Virus record (IMG/VR): IMGVR_UViG_3300014819_000043
Span: 1 to 29,684 of that record
Length of the DNA stretch: 29,684 nucleotides
Direction: 5' to 3' (one strand)
From: a virus
Part shown: piece after piece, positions 6,818 through 14,495 of the stretch
Position numbering within the stretch: the stretch's first letter is position 1
Layout of the letters: each line of letters begins with the position of its first letter
Made by a program: the position numbers and the translations under genes
Notes under the pieces: model-generated
Seen by the model: only the letters and a program-made list of their open reading frames with translations
Told to the model about the DNA's origin: nothing
Database searches by the model: none

Positions 6818-8191
6818 ATGAAACTATTAAAAGAATATATCACATTACTTGTTAAAGAAGCTATGGATGAAGACGTTAACCTAAAACGTCTAAATCCTGG
6901 AATGTTAGGCATTTATTCTCTTGCTCAAGCTATTAATAAGCTAATCTATGAGGGAGATGCATTGCCTGGAGCCTTGCCAATAGACATTATTAGTTCCGGA
7001 AAAGAATTAAAGTCTGCTCCAATGATAACAGATACAGAAAGAAATTCTGGAGTATCCCTTCAGCATACCGGCTCTACTTTCAAATTATATATTGATCCTT
7101 CTAAAGCAGGAACTTTCATGAGTGGCGATAATGAAACTCATGATATTATGCATACGATTACTGGACACCTTGCCAAAGCAATAGCCAGAAGAAGAGAAAG
7201 CCTCGAGGCTTCTGGCCAATATGGTGGTACTCCTTCCAAATTCAATAAAATAACTTTGAAAAAAGATGAAATTGCGGATTTTACGGATAAGTTTGAAAAA
7301 ACATTTGGGTATAAGTTACCATATTCAGTTTTTGAAAAAACATTTGAATTGAAAAAACCTACCGAATATAGCAATTGGTTTGTTAAAACAGTTTGGCCAA
7401 AAATTAAGAATAAGAACGTTAAAATATACGGAAATACTGTTAACAAAGATAACTTCATATATATCGGCTATACGATATGGAAATCTGTATATGGTCCAGG
7501 CGGCGTTCTTCCAGGTATTTTTGGACACAGATCTTGGGGAAATGTTGATATCTCCAATGCTAAACTTGATCCAGCAGATCCGGATAATTTCGGAGCACCA
7601 ACAGTAGGCAAAGGTAGCCCTGGAAAAGTTGCTTGGAAACAATCCATGGAAGACGAAGAAATGCTTGGAAATGTCATTAACATGGCTATTAGTTATGAAG
7701 TGGAAGCTGGTCAACCTATTGACGTTAAAAACGTTGTTTATAAAATATTTAGTAAATATCAACAAGCACCAAGTCCAAGCACTAACGTGGGAAATATTAA
7801 GCCGCAAGAATATAAACTAAGATACAATACGCTAGAAGCAAGAAAAGCGTTAACGAGATTATTTGAGTTATATAATCAAATGTTGCAGCGTTATACGGTT
7901 GGTCTATCTACCGCTCAACCAGCTCGTAAACAAGCTGCGAAAGCGGCAGAGAACATATATGATCGTGAGCAGGTAACACCAGCCCAACTAAACGCTGCCA
8001 GACAGAGTTTAGCAGCCAAAAGAGAACCTTCTCCATTCCCTGAACCCGCTCCAGCAAGAAGACCTCGCAGAGCACCTGCTGCTCCCGCTCCTGCACCAGC
8101 TCGTCCAACCAAAAAAGCCCCAGCTCGTCCAACCAAAAAAGCCCCAGCACGTCCGACTAAAAAAGCACCAGCAAGAAGAACTAAAAGATGA
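6818..8191 (+). CDS. Tagged protein with H-D-x-x-H motif and basic repeat tail, 457 aa
   Basis: Begins with MKLLKEYITLLVKE, the clearest form of the N-terminal tag. A conserved domain follows (IYSLAQAINKLIYEG, then SAPMITDTER) with the motif H108-D-I-M-H112-T-I-T-G-H117, a candidate metal site. That motif resembles the HDxxH of COQ4-type proteins, but the similarity is short and I would not assign function. From about residue 370 the chain is low complexity, Ala/Pro/Arg-rich, ending in three and a half copies of PARPTKKA. This histone-H1-like tail suggests nucleic-acid binding. Residues 1 to about 150 align closely with the next gene. The start aligns with that paralogue; an ATG at 6779 would add 13 residues. 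It interrupts the usual gp13-gp14 adjacency. Confidence 0.65.
   Translation: MKLLKEYITLLVKEAMDEDVNLKRLNPGMLGIYSLAQAINKLIYEGDALPGALPIDIISSGKELKSAPMITDTERNSGVSLQHTGSTFKLYIDPSKAGTFMSGDNETHDIMHTITGHLAKAIARRRESLEASGQYGGTPSKFNKITLKKDEIADFTDKFEKTFGYKLPYSVFEKTFELKKPTEYSNWFVKTVWPKIKNKNVKIYGNTVNKDNFIYIGYTIWKSVYGPGGVLPGIFGHRSWGNVDISNAKLDPADPDNFGAPTVGKGSPGKVAWKQSMEDEEMLGNVINMAISYEVEAGQPIDVKNVVYKIFSKYQQAPSPSTNVGNIKPQEYKLRYNTLEARKALTRLFELYNQMLQRYTVGLSTAQPARKQAAKAAENIYDREQVTPAQLNAARQSLAAKREPSPFPEPAPARRPRRAPAAPAPAPARPTKKAPARPTKKAPARPTKKAPARRTKR
8096..8188 (+). repeat. 24-bp tandem repeat encoding PARPTKKA units
   Basis: Three units of 24 bases (8096-8119, 8120-8143, 8144-8167) and a partial fourth. Units 1 and 2 are identical, unit 3 has a few substitutions. 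They encode the Lys/Arg/Pro/Ala tail of the tagged protein. Identity at the DNA level suggests recent expansion by slippage or unequal exchange. Confidence 0.9.
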
Positions 8192-8301
8192 GCCGGTTAT
8201 TCATAACAAGTGGAACGCTACCAATTAGAAGAAGAAGATATGAACCTATTAAAAGAATATATCCGTCTTATAATCAAAGAGCAATTGGAAGAAGATATTG
8301 A
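8188..8301 (+). pseudogene. Fragment of gp14 5' end (first eight codons) left by a duplication
   Basis: An ATG overlapping the stop of the upstream gene (ATGA) opens a 37-codon frame that begins MSRLFITS, identical to the first eight residues of the gp14-like protein at 9357. The 16 bases 8195-8210 are identical to 9364-9379. After codon eight the sequence switches to the 25-base repeat and the similarity to gp14 ends; the remaining frame is arginine-rich and runs into the next gene out of frame. It reads as the junction of a tandem duplication. It could still act as a coupling leader peptide for the next gene. Confidence 0.6.
8208..8232 (+). repeat. 25-bp direct repeat, copy 2
   Basis: Identical to 6784-6808. 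It follows directly on the gp14 fragment, sharing the bases AAG with its end, which fits a duplication junction with three bases of microhomology. It ends seven bases before the ATG of the second paralogue. Confidence 0.9.
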
Positions 8302-9319
8302 TATCCAAAAATTATCTCCTGCAATGATCGGGGTTTATTCTTTAGCCCAAGCGATGAATAGATTGATATATGAGGGCGGTGCGCTACCTGGAGCTATTCC
8401 AATAGACATAATAGATGCTGGTCAAAAACTACAATCTGCTCCAATGGCAACAGATACAGAAAGAAAAGCTGGGGTAAGTTTTCAATCTGATCGTAATAGT
8501 TTCAAACTTTATCTTAATCCGAATTTAAAAAAACCTGAAATGATTGGCAATGACGAAACTCATGATCTTATTCATGCTTTTACCGGACATTTAGCTAAAA
8601 AATTTGGCAAAAGAAAACAGTCTATAGAGAAAAGTGGTCAATATTCTACAACTCCTACAGAATTTAATAGAACACGGCTTGATAAAGATGCTATAAAGCT
8701 TTATAATGATGCTTTTTTAAGAGCATTTAAATTTAATCCGCCGCAAGAAGTTTTTACAAAACCTTTTAATATGGACCAATCCGATTATATAAAATGGTTT
8801 ATGGATATATTTGCTGACAAAAAAGAAAAAAATGTTAGTAGTAAATTTGATTTTGATATTAAGAATTTAGGTAAGGATACGTATTGGGCGGTTTTAGGTG
8901 ACGATTTTTCACCAGGCAGACTTAGTAAAAGATATTATGTTGGTTATGAAAAATTTAAAAAACCTTTTAATTTCGTTGATTACAGTCAAGCAGATGTTCC
9001 TTTTCGTGCTCCATTGCCGCCTATAAAATACAATCAATCATTTGAAGATGAAGAAGAGCTGGGCGTTACTATGATTGCTGAAATTTCGAAATATGTAACC
9101 AAAGGAAAGATTATATCCAATCCAGCAAAGATGGCAAAAAAGATAAGAACTGAATATTCAAAATCTCTTGGATTAACAAATATAGATCCAGATGACTTTA
9201 AACATCGTTATGATACTGCCGAAGTTGAAAATACAATGAAAAGATTATTTGAGTTATATAACGTATTTGTTGATAGATATAAGAAAGCTCAATCAAATCC
9301 GGCTGCAAGAACTGTTTGA
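8240..9319 (+). CDS. Tagged protein with H-D-x-x-H motif, paralogue, 359 aa
   Basis: Paralogue of the upstream gene: MNLLKEYIRLIIKE tag, then IGVYSLAQAMNRLIYEG, SAPMATDTER and H108-D-L-I-H112-A-F-T-G-H117 at the same residue numbers. It lacks the basic repeat tail and ends RYKKAQSNPAARTV. The conserved histidines and aspartate in both copies support a functional, probably metal-binding, site. The ATG at 8240 is preceded by a GAAGAAGAAGA purine tract; a GTG at 8210 would start inside the duplicated leader. The DNA around the tag (CTATTAAAAGAATATATC) is identical in both paralogues although later parts have diverged. Function unknown. Confidence 0.65.
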   Translation: MNLLKEYIRLIIKEQLEEDIDIQKLSPAMIGVYSLAQAMNRLIYEGGALPGAIPIDIIDAGQKLQSAPMATDTERKAGVSFQSDRNSFKLYLNPNLKKPEMIGNDETHDLIHAFTGHLAKKFGKRKQSIEKSGQYSTTPTEFNRTRLDKDAIKLYNDAFLRAFKFNPPQEVFTKPFNMDQSDYIKWFMDIFADKKEKNVSSKFDFDIKNLGKDTYWAVLGDDFSPGRLSKRYYVGYEKFKKPFNFVDYSQADVPFRAPLPPIKYNQSFEDEEELGVTMIAEISKYVTKGKIISNPAKMAKKIRTEYSKSLGLTNIDPDDFKHRYDTAEVENTMKRLFELYNVFVDRYKKAQSNPAARTV

Positions 9320-9345
9320 AATTACATTATAATGTCAGGTTGCCC

Positions 9346-9352
9346 TATTTAT
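9346..9352 (+). promoter_or_regulatory. TATTTAT box four bases before the gp14 start codon
   Basis: TATTTAT, four bases, ATG (9357), with no Shine-Dalgarno in the gap. It belongs to the recurrent box-ATG arrangement seen before other genes here. A perfect palindrome, ACATTATAATGT, lies just upstream at 9324-9335. Confidence 0.35.
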
Positions 9353-9356
9353 CTAT

Positions 9357-10097
9357 ATGTCAAGGTTATTCATAACAAGCCGAGAGATCCAGTTTATCAA
9401 TGACATTACCAAGGAATTGGTAAAAGACGTAATTGGGCAACAGATAATTTATTATCCTATTTCTACGATGAAGACCCAAATTCATCCAATATATGAAGAA
9501 GCAATTGAGAAGATATTTGAAAATCCAATTCGTTTAGATGTTATGGCTGGACAACCCAACTGGGAAACTAAATGGAACCAATTTGGTAATGAGCAAGTCA
9601 ATAAGTTTGAGTTGTTTGTTCAAGCCCGTGACCTCTTAGACAAGGGCTATAACCTTAATGAAGGCGACTTCTTCCTTTATGGTGACCAACTATATGAGTT
9701 AGTTACTTTCGTGCCTATAGACAACATATACGGTCAAGTAGAATATACAACCGGTTATAAGTTAGAAGGCAAAGTAGCACGAAAAGGTCAATTTGATGTT
9801 AACGTCTTTAAACAAATGCTTAAAGATCAAGGCGTTAAGTATATTGATAGTAATGTTACTAAGGTTTGGCAACAACAACGTGGTCTTACGGAGAATATTG
9901 AAGGACAAACGTTGGACAAACGTCAGATGCGTAATAGATTGGCAGAAGATATGGCTCCAATAGCATTAGACGAAGGCGCTCGTATTATTAATATAGATGC
10001 GGATCCAGATCCTACACATAAACCAGAGGAAGCAAGTTCTTTTGATAATAATAGTCCAACTTACGTAGAACCAACAGATATCTATAACGAAGACTGA
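9357..10097 (+). CDS. gp14: Neck protein, T4 gp14-like, 246 aa
   Basis: Close in length to T4 gp14 (256 aa) and with the same order of landmarks: QIIYYPISTM near residue 30, where T4 has a Y-Y-V-P segment, a helical region, then EGDFFLYGDQLYEL near residue 100 (T4 E-G-D-L-I-Y-F-P...L-F-E-I), a GYKLEGKVARKGQF segment, and an acidic C-terminus containing YVEPTDIYNED. In T4, gp14 joins gp13 in the neck collar that seals the filled head. The N-terminus MSRLFITSREIQFINDITKEL is partly duplicated at 8188-8210. The gene has a TATTTAT box in place of a ribosome binding site. It lies upstream of the gp15-like gene, as in T4. Confidence 0.75.
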   Translation: MSRLFITSREIQFINDITKELVKDVIGQQIIYYPISTMKTQIHPIYEEAIEKIFENPIRLDVMAGQPNWETKWNQFGNEQVNKFELFVQARDLLDKGYNLNEGDFFLYGDQLYELVTFVPIDNIYGQVEYTTGYKLEGKVARKGQFDVNVFKQMLKDQGVKYIDSNVTKVWQQQRGLTENIEGQTLDKRQMRNRLAEDMAPIALDEGARIINIDADPDPTHKPEEASSFDNNSPTYVEPTDIYNED

Positions 10098-10108
10098 TAC
10101 TTAGATAT

Positions 10109-11341
10109 ATGGCTGTTGACCCAAAAGAGAATGTCACAAGACAGAACATACCACAAGACCCAAGAAATCCTAAAGATCATCTTGATAGTGGTTATGAAAA
10201 TCAGCCAAGCTTAGATTTCACTATCCCTCCAGTTGGTATAGAAGATATCGATTTTGCCATTCATCGTTTATTTGATAAGACTATTGGTTTTAATACTTTC
10301 ATGGTGAGCGCCGCAAAAGGTCCGCAAAATGTAAAGAAACCATATGTTATCTTTGCTACCGGTGAAAGATTTGCTCTTGCAAAACGTCTTAAACCACCAA
10401 GAGATAAAAATAAAGTCCTTATTCTTCCAGCTATATCCATTCGTAGGACCGCTATAGAACAAGCTCCTGATGATATTACCGGTAGAGGCATGAACCAATA
10501 TACTGGGGTTATAACAATAAAAAGAAAATTAGCTCCAGAAGATAGAGATTATCAAAACCTTGTTAACAAACAAGGATTAAAGAACTTACAAAGCGTTCTT
10601 TCTGGATTACCAACTTCTAATAGACCTACCGGCGATGATAAAAATGAATTGGAAGTTGTTCAAGGTGGATTGTTACAAAATAGACTATCTGCAAATAACA
10701 TATATGAGATAATAACAATTCCGCAGCCACAGTTTTTTACTGCGAAGTATGAAGTTGTGTTTTGGACGAATTATACCCAACACATGACATATCTTATTCA
10801 AACATATATGACCTCTTTTCTTCCACAGTTTAGAGGGCATAAATTAGAAACCGATAAAGGTTATTGGTTTCTTGCATACACAGAAGACAGTTTCTCCAAT
10901 GGAGAAAACATCGATCAGTTTGAAGGTGAGGAGCGTCTTATAAAATATACCTTTAATATTAACGTTAAAGGTTATTTATTGGCTGCTCAAGCGCCTACAA
11001 ATGCTGTTCCTGTAAGAAGATCGATTAGTTGTCCAAACTTAGTATTTGATATTGCAATAGCTGGAGATATACAACCAAAAGACGTTTTGGAAAGACCTCC
11101 AATCAAAGATACTCCTAATGACGGTTTTACATTAACAGATATCGATATGGACCCCGCAACAAAACAAACTGAAACTACATTACAAAAATTTGCTCTTAAT
11201 AAGACTTTAATTGACCCAATAACTGGAAAGAAGCATAAGAAATACGTATCTATCTTAGATGTCAATCAAAAAAAGGGAGAAACAGTGTTTGCAGCTTCAG
11301 ATATTGAAACTTTAGAAGAATATTTAATATCATCCAAATGA
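10109..11341 (+). CDS. gp15: Tail completion/sheath-stabilising protein, T4 gp15-like, 410 aa
   Basis: Two segments match T4 gp15 in pattern and order: YEVVFWTNYTQHMTYLIQTY near residue 213 (T4 Y-E-L-S-I-F-T-R-Y-x-D-D-M), followed by SFLPQF, and IKYTFNINVKGYLL near residue 276 (T4 I-E-W-S-L-T-F-E-V-N-G-W). T4 gp15 forms a hexamer capping the tail tube and sheath and connecting to the neck. This protein is longer than T4 gp15 (272 aa), with an added N-terminal region beginning with a disordered Asp/Pro stretch and a C-terminal extension. It follows gene 14 by 11 bases and precedes the sheath genes. TACTTAG lies four bases before the ATG. In T4 the terminase genes 16 and 17 would follow; here they are absent. 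Confidence 0.75.
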   Translation: MAVDPKENVTRQNIPQDPRNPKDHLDSGYENQPSLDFTIPPVGIEDIDFAIHRLFDKTIGFNTFMVSAAKGPQNVKKPYVIFATGERFALAKRLKPPRDKNKVLILPAISIRRTAIEQAPDDITGRGMNQYTGVITIKRKLAPEDRDYQNLVNKQGLKNLQSVLSGLPTSNRPTGDDKNELEVVQGGLLQNRLSANNIYEIITIPQPQFFTAKYEVVFWTNYTQHMTYLIQTYMTSFLPQFRGHKLETDKGYWFLAYTEDSFSNGENIDQFEGEERLIKYTFNINVKGYLLAAQAPTNAVPVRRSISCPNLVFDIAIAGDIQPKDVLERPPIKDTPNDGFTLTDIDMDPATKQTETTLQKFALNKTLIDPITGKKHKKYVSILDVNQKKGETVFAASDIETLEEYLISSK

Positions 11342-11383
11342 AGAAATAGTGGTGTAGTAACCCCTAATTAGAAAAAGAAAAGG

Positions 11384-11402
11384 CTTCAACGCTGATTTGA
11401 AG
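11384..11402 (+). promoter_or_regulatory. Short hairpin in the leader of the first sheath gene
   Basis: CTTCAA and TTGAAG can form a six-base-pair stem with a seven-base loop, ending just before the purine-rich Shine-Dalgarno AGAAGAAGGA of the sheath gene. It could be a weak 5' stabilising or processing structure. With only two G-C pairs it may be chance. Confidence 0.25.
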
Positions 11403-11418
11403 AAGAAGGATAAACCAA

Positions 11419-14400
11419 ATGCCAGATCAAGTTTTTAAATTCCCAGGCTATTATGATCGTGAAATCGATCTAACCGCAAGAGTAGTTGCTCCTAACGGCG
11501 TACCTGCTGGTATAGTTGGTTCATCGGTTAAGGGACCAGCATTCATTCCATATACTCTTGGATCATTTTCAGATTTCCAAACCAAGTTTGGCGGTTTTAA
11601 TCCAAACTTGACAGCCCCATATGCTGTAGAAAAATTTTTACAAAACCGTAATGCACTTACATTCATAAGGGTATTGGGAGCCGGTTCAAATACAACTTCT
11701 ATTGATATTGCAGCCACTCAAACCGCCGGCATCGTTAAAAATGCTGGGTTTAAACTTTCTGCTTCTAATGGATGGGGTACCGTTGCAAATAGTACTCGAG
11801 CAGTTGGAGCCGTTCAGTTCTTGGTTGCTCGTCACGACTTGCAACCAGGCGAATCCGCACCATCCGGTTTCCCAATGTTTACAGATAACAATAGCTATGT
11901 AGATGCTAGTTTGGGAGTTAATCTTGTTCGTGGCGTTATATTTGCTGCTTCTGGTTCTCGTGTAATGATTATGTCTGCCAGCAATGAAGCATTCACCCCA
12001 GGATTAAATGATACCGCAATATATTCAACTCCTGCCAATAGCGAAGAACCATATTTTAAGATTGTAATTTCTACCTCACTTGGTACATCATATGCGACTG
12101 ACGATGGATTTGTCGGAGTAAAAATATATTCTGCATCCTTTAATCCAACATCCGATCTTTACTTCGGAAAGCTTCTCAATACAGATCCTTCAAAGTTTGA
12201 AGAAGAACAACATTATTTATATGCTGATTTTGCAGTAGACGATGAAGTTGCAACAGTCGTTCAAAGTAACATCAATGGCGTATTGATTGCTTCTGGAACC
12301 TTGAATACTTCTACCACGTCCGGATTGCCAAATGAAAAATTCCTAGCGGCATATGGTCGTTTCGATACACGATATACAACCCCAAGAACTCCAGCTTTCA
12401 TTTCTCAACCATATGGTTCAACGGAACATGATTTATTCCATATTGAAGCATTGGATGATGGCCAATATATCAGCGATAAAATTAAAATATCAGTTCAAAG
12501 CTTACAAGCTTCAACAAATCCAATATATCCATATGGAACATTTGCTATAACGGTTCGTCAATTTGGAGATACTGATATTAATCAAGCAGTTATCGAACAA
12601 TTTACTGATCTAACGCTTGACCCAGATAGCGATAATTACATTGGCAAGATTATTGGCGATGCAAAAGCATACTTCAATTTCGACGTAGAAGATCCAGATG
12701 ATCGCCGCATAGTTCGTTCTGGAAAGTATGCAAATAAGTCCAACTATATTCGTGTAGTAATCAGCGATGCTGTAGAACAAAAGATGGTACCATCAAGCGT
12801 ACTTCCATTTGGTTTCCGTGGCGTTGACGTATTGAATACAAATCCAAAATTCACCGACGTGAGCTCCTCAATCGCTTCACAACGCCGTTTAGTTGGCATT
12901 GGTTCTCAAGACACATTTGGCTGTGAAGGCGCAATTGTCCCACCAGTTCCATATCGTTATAAGGTAACTAGAAATAGCGGTTCTCTAGAAATTACAGATG
13001 CTCGTCTCTTCTGGGGCGTGAAGTTCGAAAGAAACAATAACAACGTTGAAAACGTTAATATCAATAACGAACAAAATCGCTTTATTGCTGCGGCAACAAA
13101 GTTTGCTGGTATTAGCAAGCTAGACGTGGTAGTAACCGGTTCTTCAAAAGATAATTTTAATAATAATAAGTTTACTTTAGCTAGAGTTGCGGTTAGTGGC
13201 GTTAATGACATTTCAGGTCTTACTGGTACCGCCAGTACTCAAATGAGAAAAGCTCAATATATCCGTAATGGAGTTGTTGATCCAACAACGTATAACGTCA
13301 ATGGATTTGTTACGTTTGCATCCCTTGTACATGAAGGTACGCAACCAATAACGTTCAACAAATACAACAACTATGCCAAGTTTACAACCTTCCTATATGG
13401 TGGTTTTGATGGCGTTAACATTCTAGATAAACACGCTGTTAGATTTGATGATAAATCTACTTCAATTGAAGTTGATGGTGGTGCTTATTCTGCATTTGTA
13501 TCCCCTGGATTTAGTGCAAATCAAAACGGCATTGGAATTGAAAATAATCAAATCAATAGCTATCGTATAGCAACAGACATTATTACAAATCCGATTGCTT
13601 CTAATATCAACTTGCTATCACTTCCAGGTCAACGTGAACCGTTTGTTACGGATTATGCATCAGATAGAGCATCTGGCTTTGGTTTAGCTCTATACCTAAT
13701 GGACATTCCAAACTACAACTCTTCTGGAGATAGAATATTTGATGGAGAAATTCTTGGTACATCGTCTTTTATCGACGTTCAACAAACTGCCAATAACTTC
13801 GATACTCGTTCTATCGACAACACATTTGTTTCTGCATATTTTCCAGATGTCATTATTGCTGATCCGCAAACAAACAAGAGAATTACAGTACCAGCAACGG
13901 TCGCTGCTCTCGCTGCAATCGGCTATAACGACAAGGTAGCTTATCCATGGTTTGCTCCAGCAGGATTTAATCGTGCAGCCCTTAACTTCGTAACCCTTAC
14001 GAGAACAAGAGTAAATCAAGGAGAACGTGAAAAGCTTTATCAAGTAAGAGTTAATCCAATCGTTAAGTTCCCAAATGAAGGTTATGTAATCTTCGCACAA
14101 AAGACACTTGATGGAGCGGGCACTTCACTAGACAGCATTAACGTTCAACGTATGATTATGGACGTACAACGTCAAGTAATCGATATCGGCAATAAGCTTA
14201 TTTGGCAACAACTAACTCCAGCTCTATATAATGAATTCATTTCTAGAGTTACTCCAATATTGTCTCTAGTACAAAATCGTGGTGGTTTGAGACAATTCAA
14301 AGTTGTTTGCGATAACACAAATAATACAATGCTCGACCGTGAGAATAACAAAATGAATGCTAAGATTTACTTACTTCCAGTCAAGGCAGTAGAATTCATC

Positions 14401-14445
14401 GCCCTCGACTTCATTGTCACAAGAGAAGGCGTTCAATTCGGTTGA
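11419..14445 (+). CDS. gp18: Tail sheath protein 1, T4 gp18-like, 1008 aa
   Basis: Contractile tail sheath subunit. The N-terminal region (GVPAGIVGSSVKGPAFIPY, then FQTKFGGF and TFIRVLGAG) is the conserved sheath N-terminal fold. The last 150 residues (YPWFAPAGFNRAAL, VNPIVKFPNEGYVIFAQKTL, INVQRMIMDVQRQV, and a closing strand VEFIALDFIVTREGVQFG) form the conserved C-terminal domain that interlinks neighbouring subunits. T4 gp18 has 659 residues; the extra 350 here lie in the middle and likely form surface-exposed domains. Its RBS is AGAAGGA, and a 50-base gap separates it from a second sheath gene. The pair is paralogous throughout. Confidence 0.95.
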   Translation: MPDQVFKFPGYYDREIDLTARVVAPNGVPAGIVGSSVKGPAFIPYTLGSFSDFQTKFGGFNPNLTAPYAVEKFLQNRNALTFIRVLGAGSNTTSIDIAATQTAGIVKNAGFKLSASNGWGTVANSTRAVGAVQFLVARHDLQPGESAPSGFPMFTDNNSYVDASLGVNLVRGVIFAASGSRVMIMSASNEAFTPGLNDTAIYSTPANSEEPYFKIVISTSLGTSYATDDGFVGVKIYSASFNPTSDLYFGKLLNTDPSKFEEEQHYLYADFAVDDEVATVVQSNINGVLIASGTLNTSTTSGLPNEKFLAAYGRFDTRYTTPRTPAFISQPYGSTEHDLFHIEALDDGQYISDKIKISVQSLQASTNPIYPYGTFAITVRQFGDTDINQAVIEQFTDLTLDPDSDNYIGKIIGDAKAYFNFDVEDPDDRRIVRSGKYANKSNYIRVVISDAVEQKMVPSSVLPFGFRGVDVLNTNPKFTDVSSSIASQRRLVGIGSQDTFGCEGAIVPPVPYRYKVTRNSGSLEITDARLFWGVKFERNNNNVENVNINNEQNRFIAAATKFAGISKLDVVVTGSSKDNFNNNKFTLARVAVSGVNDISGLTGTASTQMRKAQYIRNGVVDPTTYNVNGFVTFASLVHEGTQPITFNKYNNYAKFTTFLYGGFDGVNILDKHAVRFDDKSTSIEVDGGAYSAFVSPGFSANQNGIGIENNQINSYRIATDIITNPIASNINLLSLPGQREPFVTDYASDRASGFGLALYLMDIPNYNSSGDRIFDGEILGTSSFIDVQQTANNFDTRSIDNTFVSAYFPDVIIADPQTNKRITVPATVAALAAIGYNDKVAYPWFAPAGFNRAALNFVTLTRTRVNQGEREKLYQVRVNPIVKFPNEGYVIFAQKTLDGAGTSLDSINVQRMIMDVQRQVIDIGNKLIWQQLTPALYNEFISRVTPILSLVQNRGGLRQFKVVCDNTNNTMLDRENNKMNAKIYLLPVKAVEFIALDFIVTREGVQFG

Positions 14446-14495
14446 TATGAATAGTTAATATTAGTAACTGAAAAAATAGAAAAGGCATAACAACA

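Noticed and set aside
7325-7807. A 160-codon minus-strand open frame inside the first H-D-x-x-H gene
   Set aside because: It is antisense to a gene with a clear full-length paralogue, and the paralogue does not preserve the antisense frame.
8096-8188. Tandem repeats as a CRISPR-like array
   Set aside because: Units are contiguous, in frame with a protein and have no spacers.
9324-9335. Perfect palindrome ACATTATAATGT before the gp14 gene as an operator
   Set aside because: Palindromes of this length are expected several times by chance in a window of this size and composition, and it shares no sequence with the palindrome before gene 13.
8195-9379. The 16-base direct repeats flanking the second H-D-x-x-H gene as a transposon target-site duplication
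   Set aside because: There is no transposase, no terminal inverted repeats, and the repeat is part of gene 14's coding start. A tandem duplication explains both repeat families at once.
13696-14100. A 134-codon minus-strand open frame inside the first sheath gene
   Set aside because: It is antisense to the conserved C-terminal sheath domain; the predicted product is Cys/Ser-rich and unlike a phage protein.
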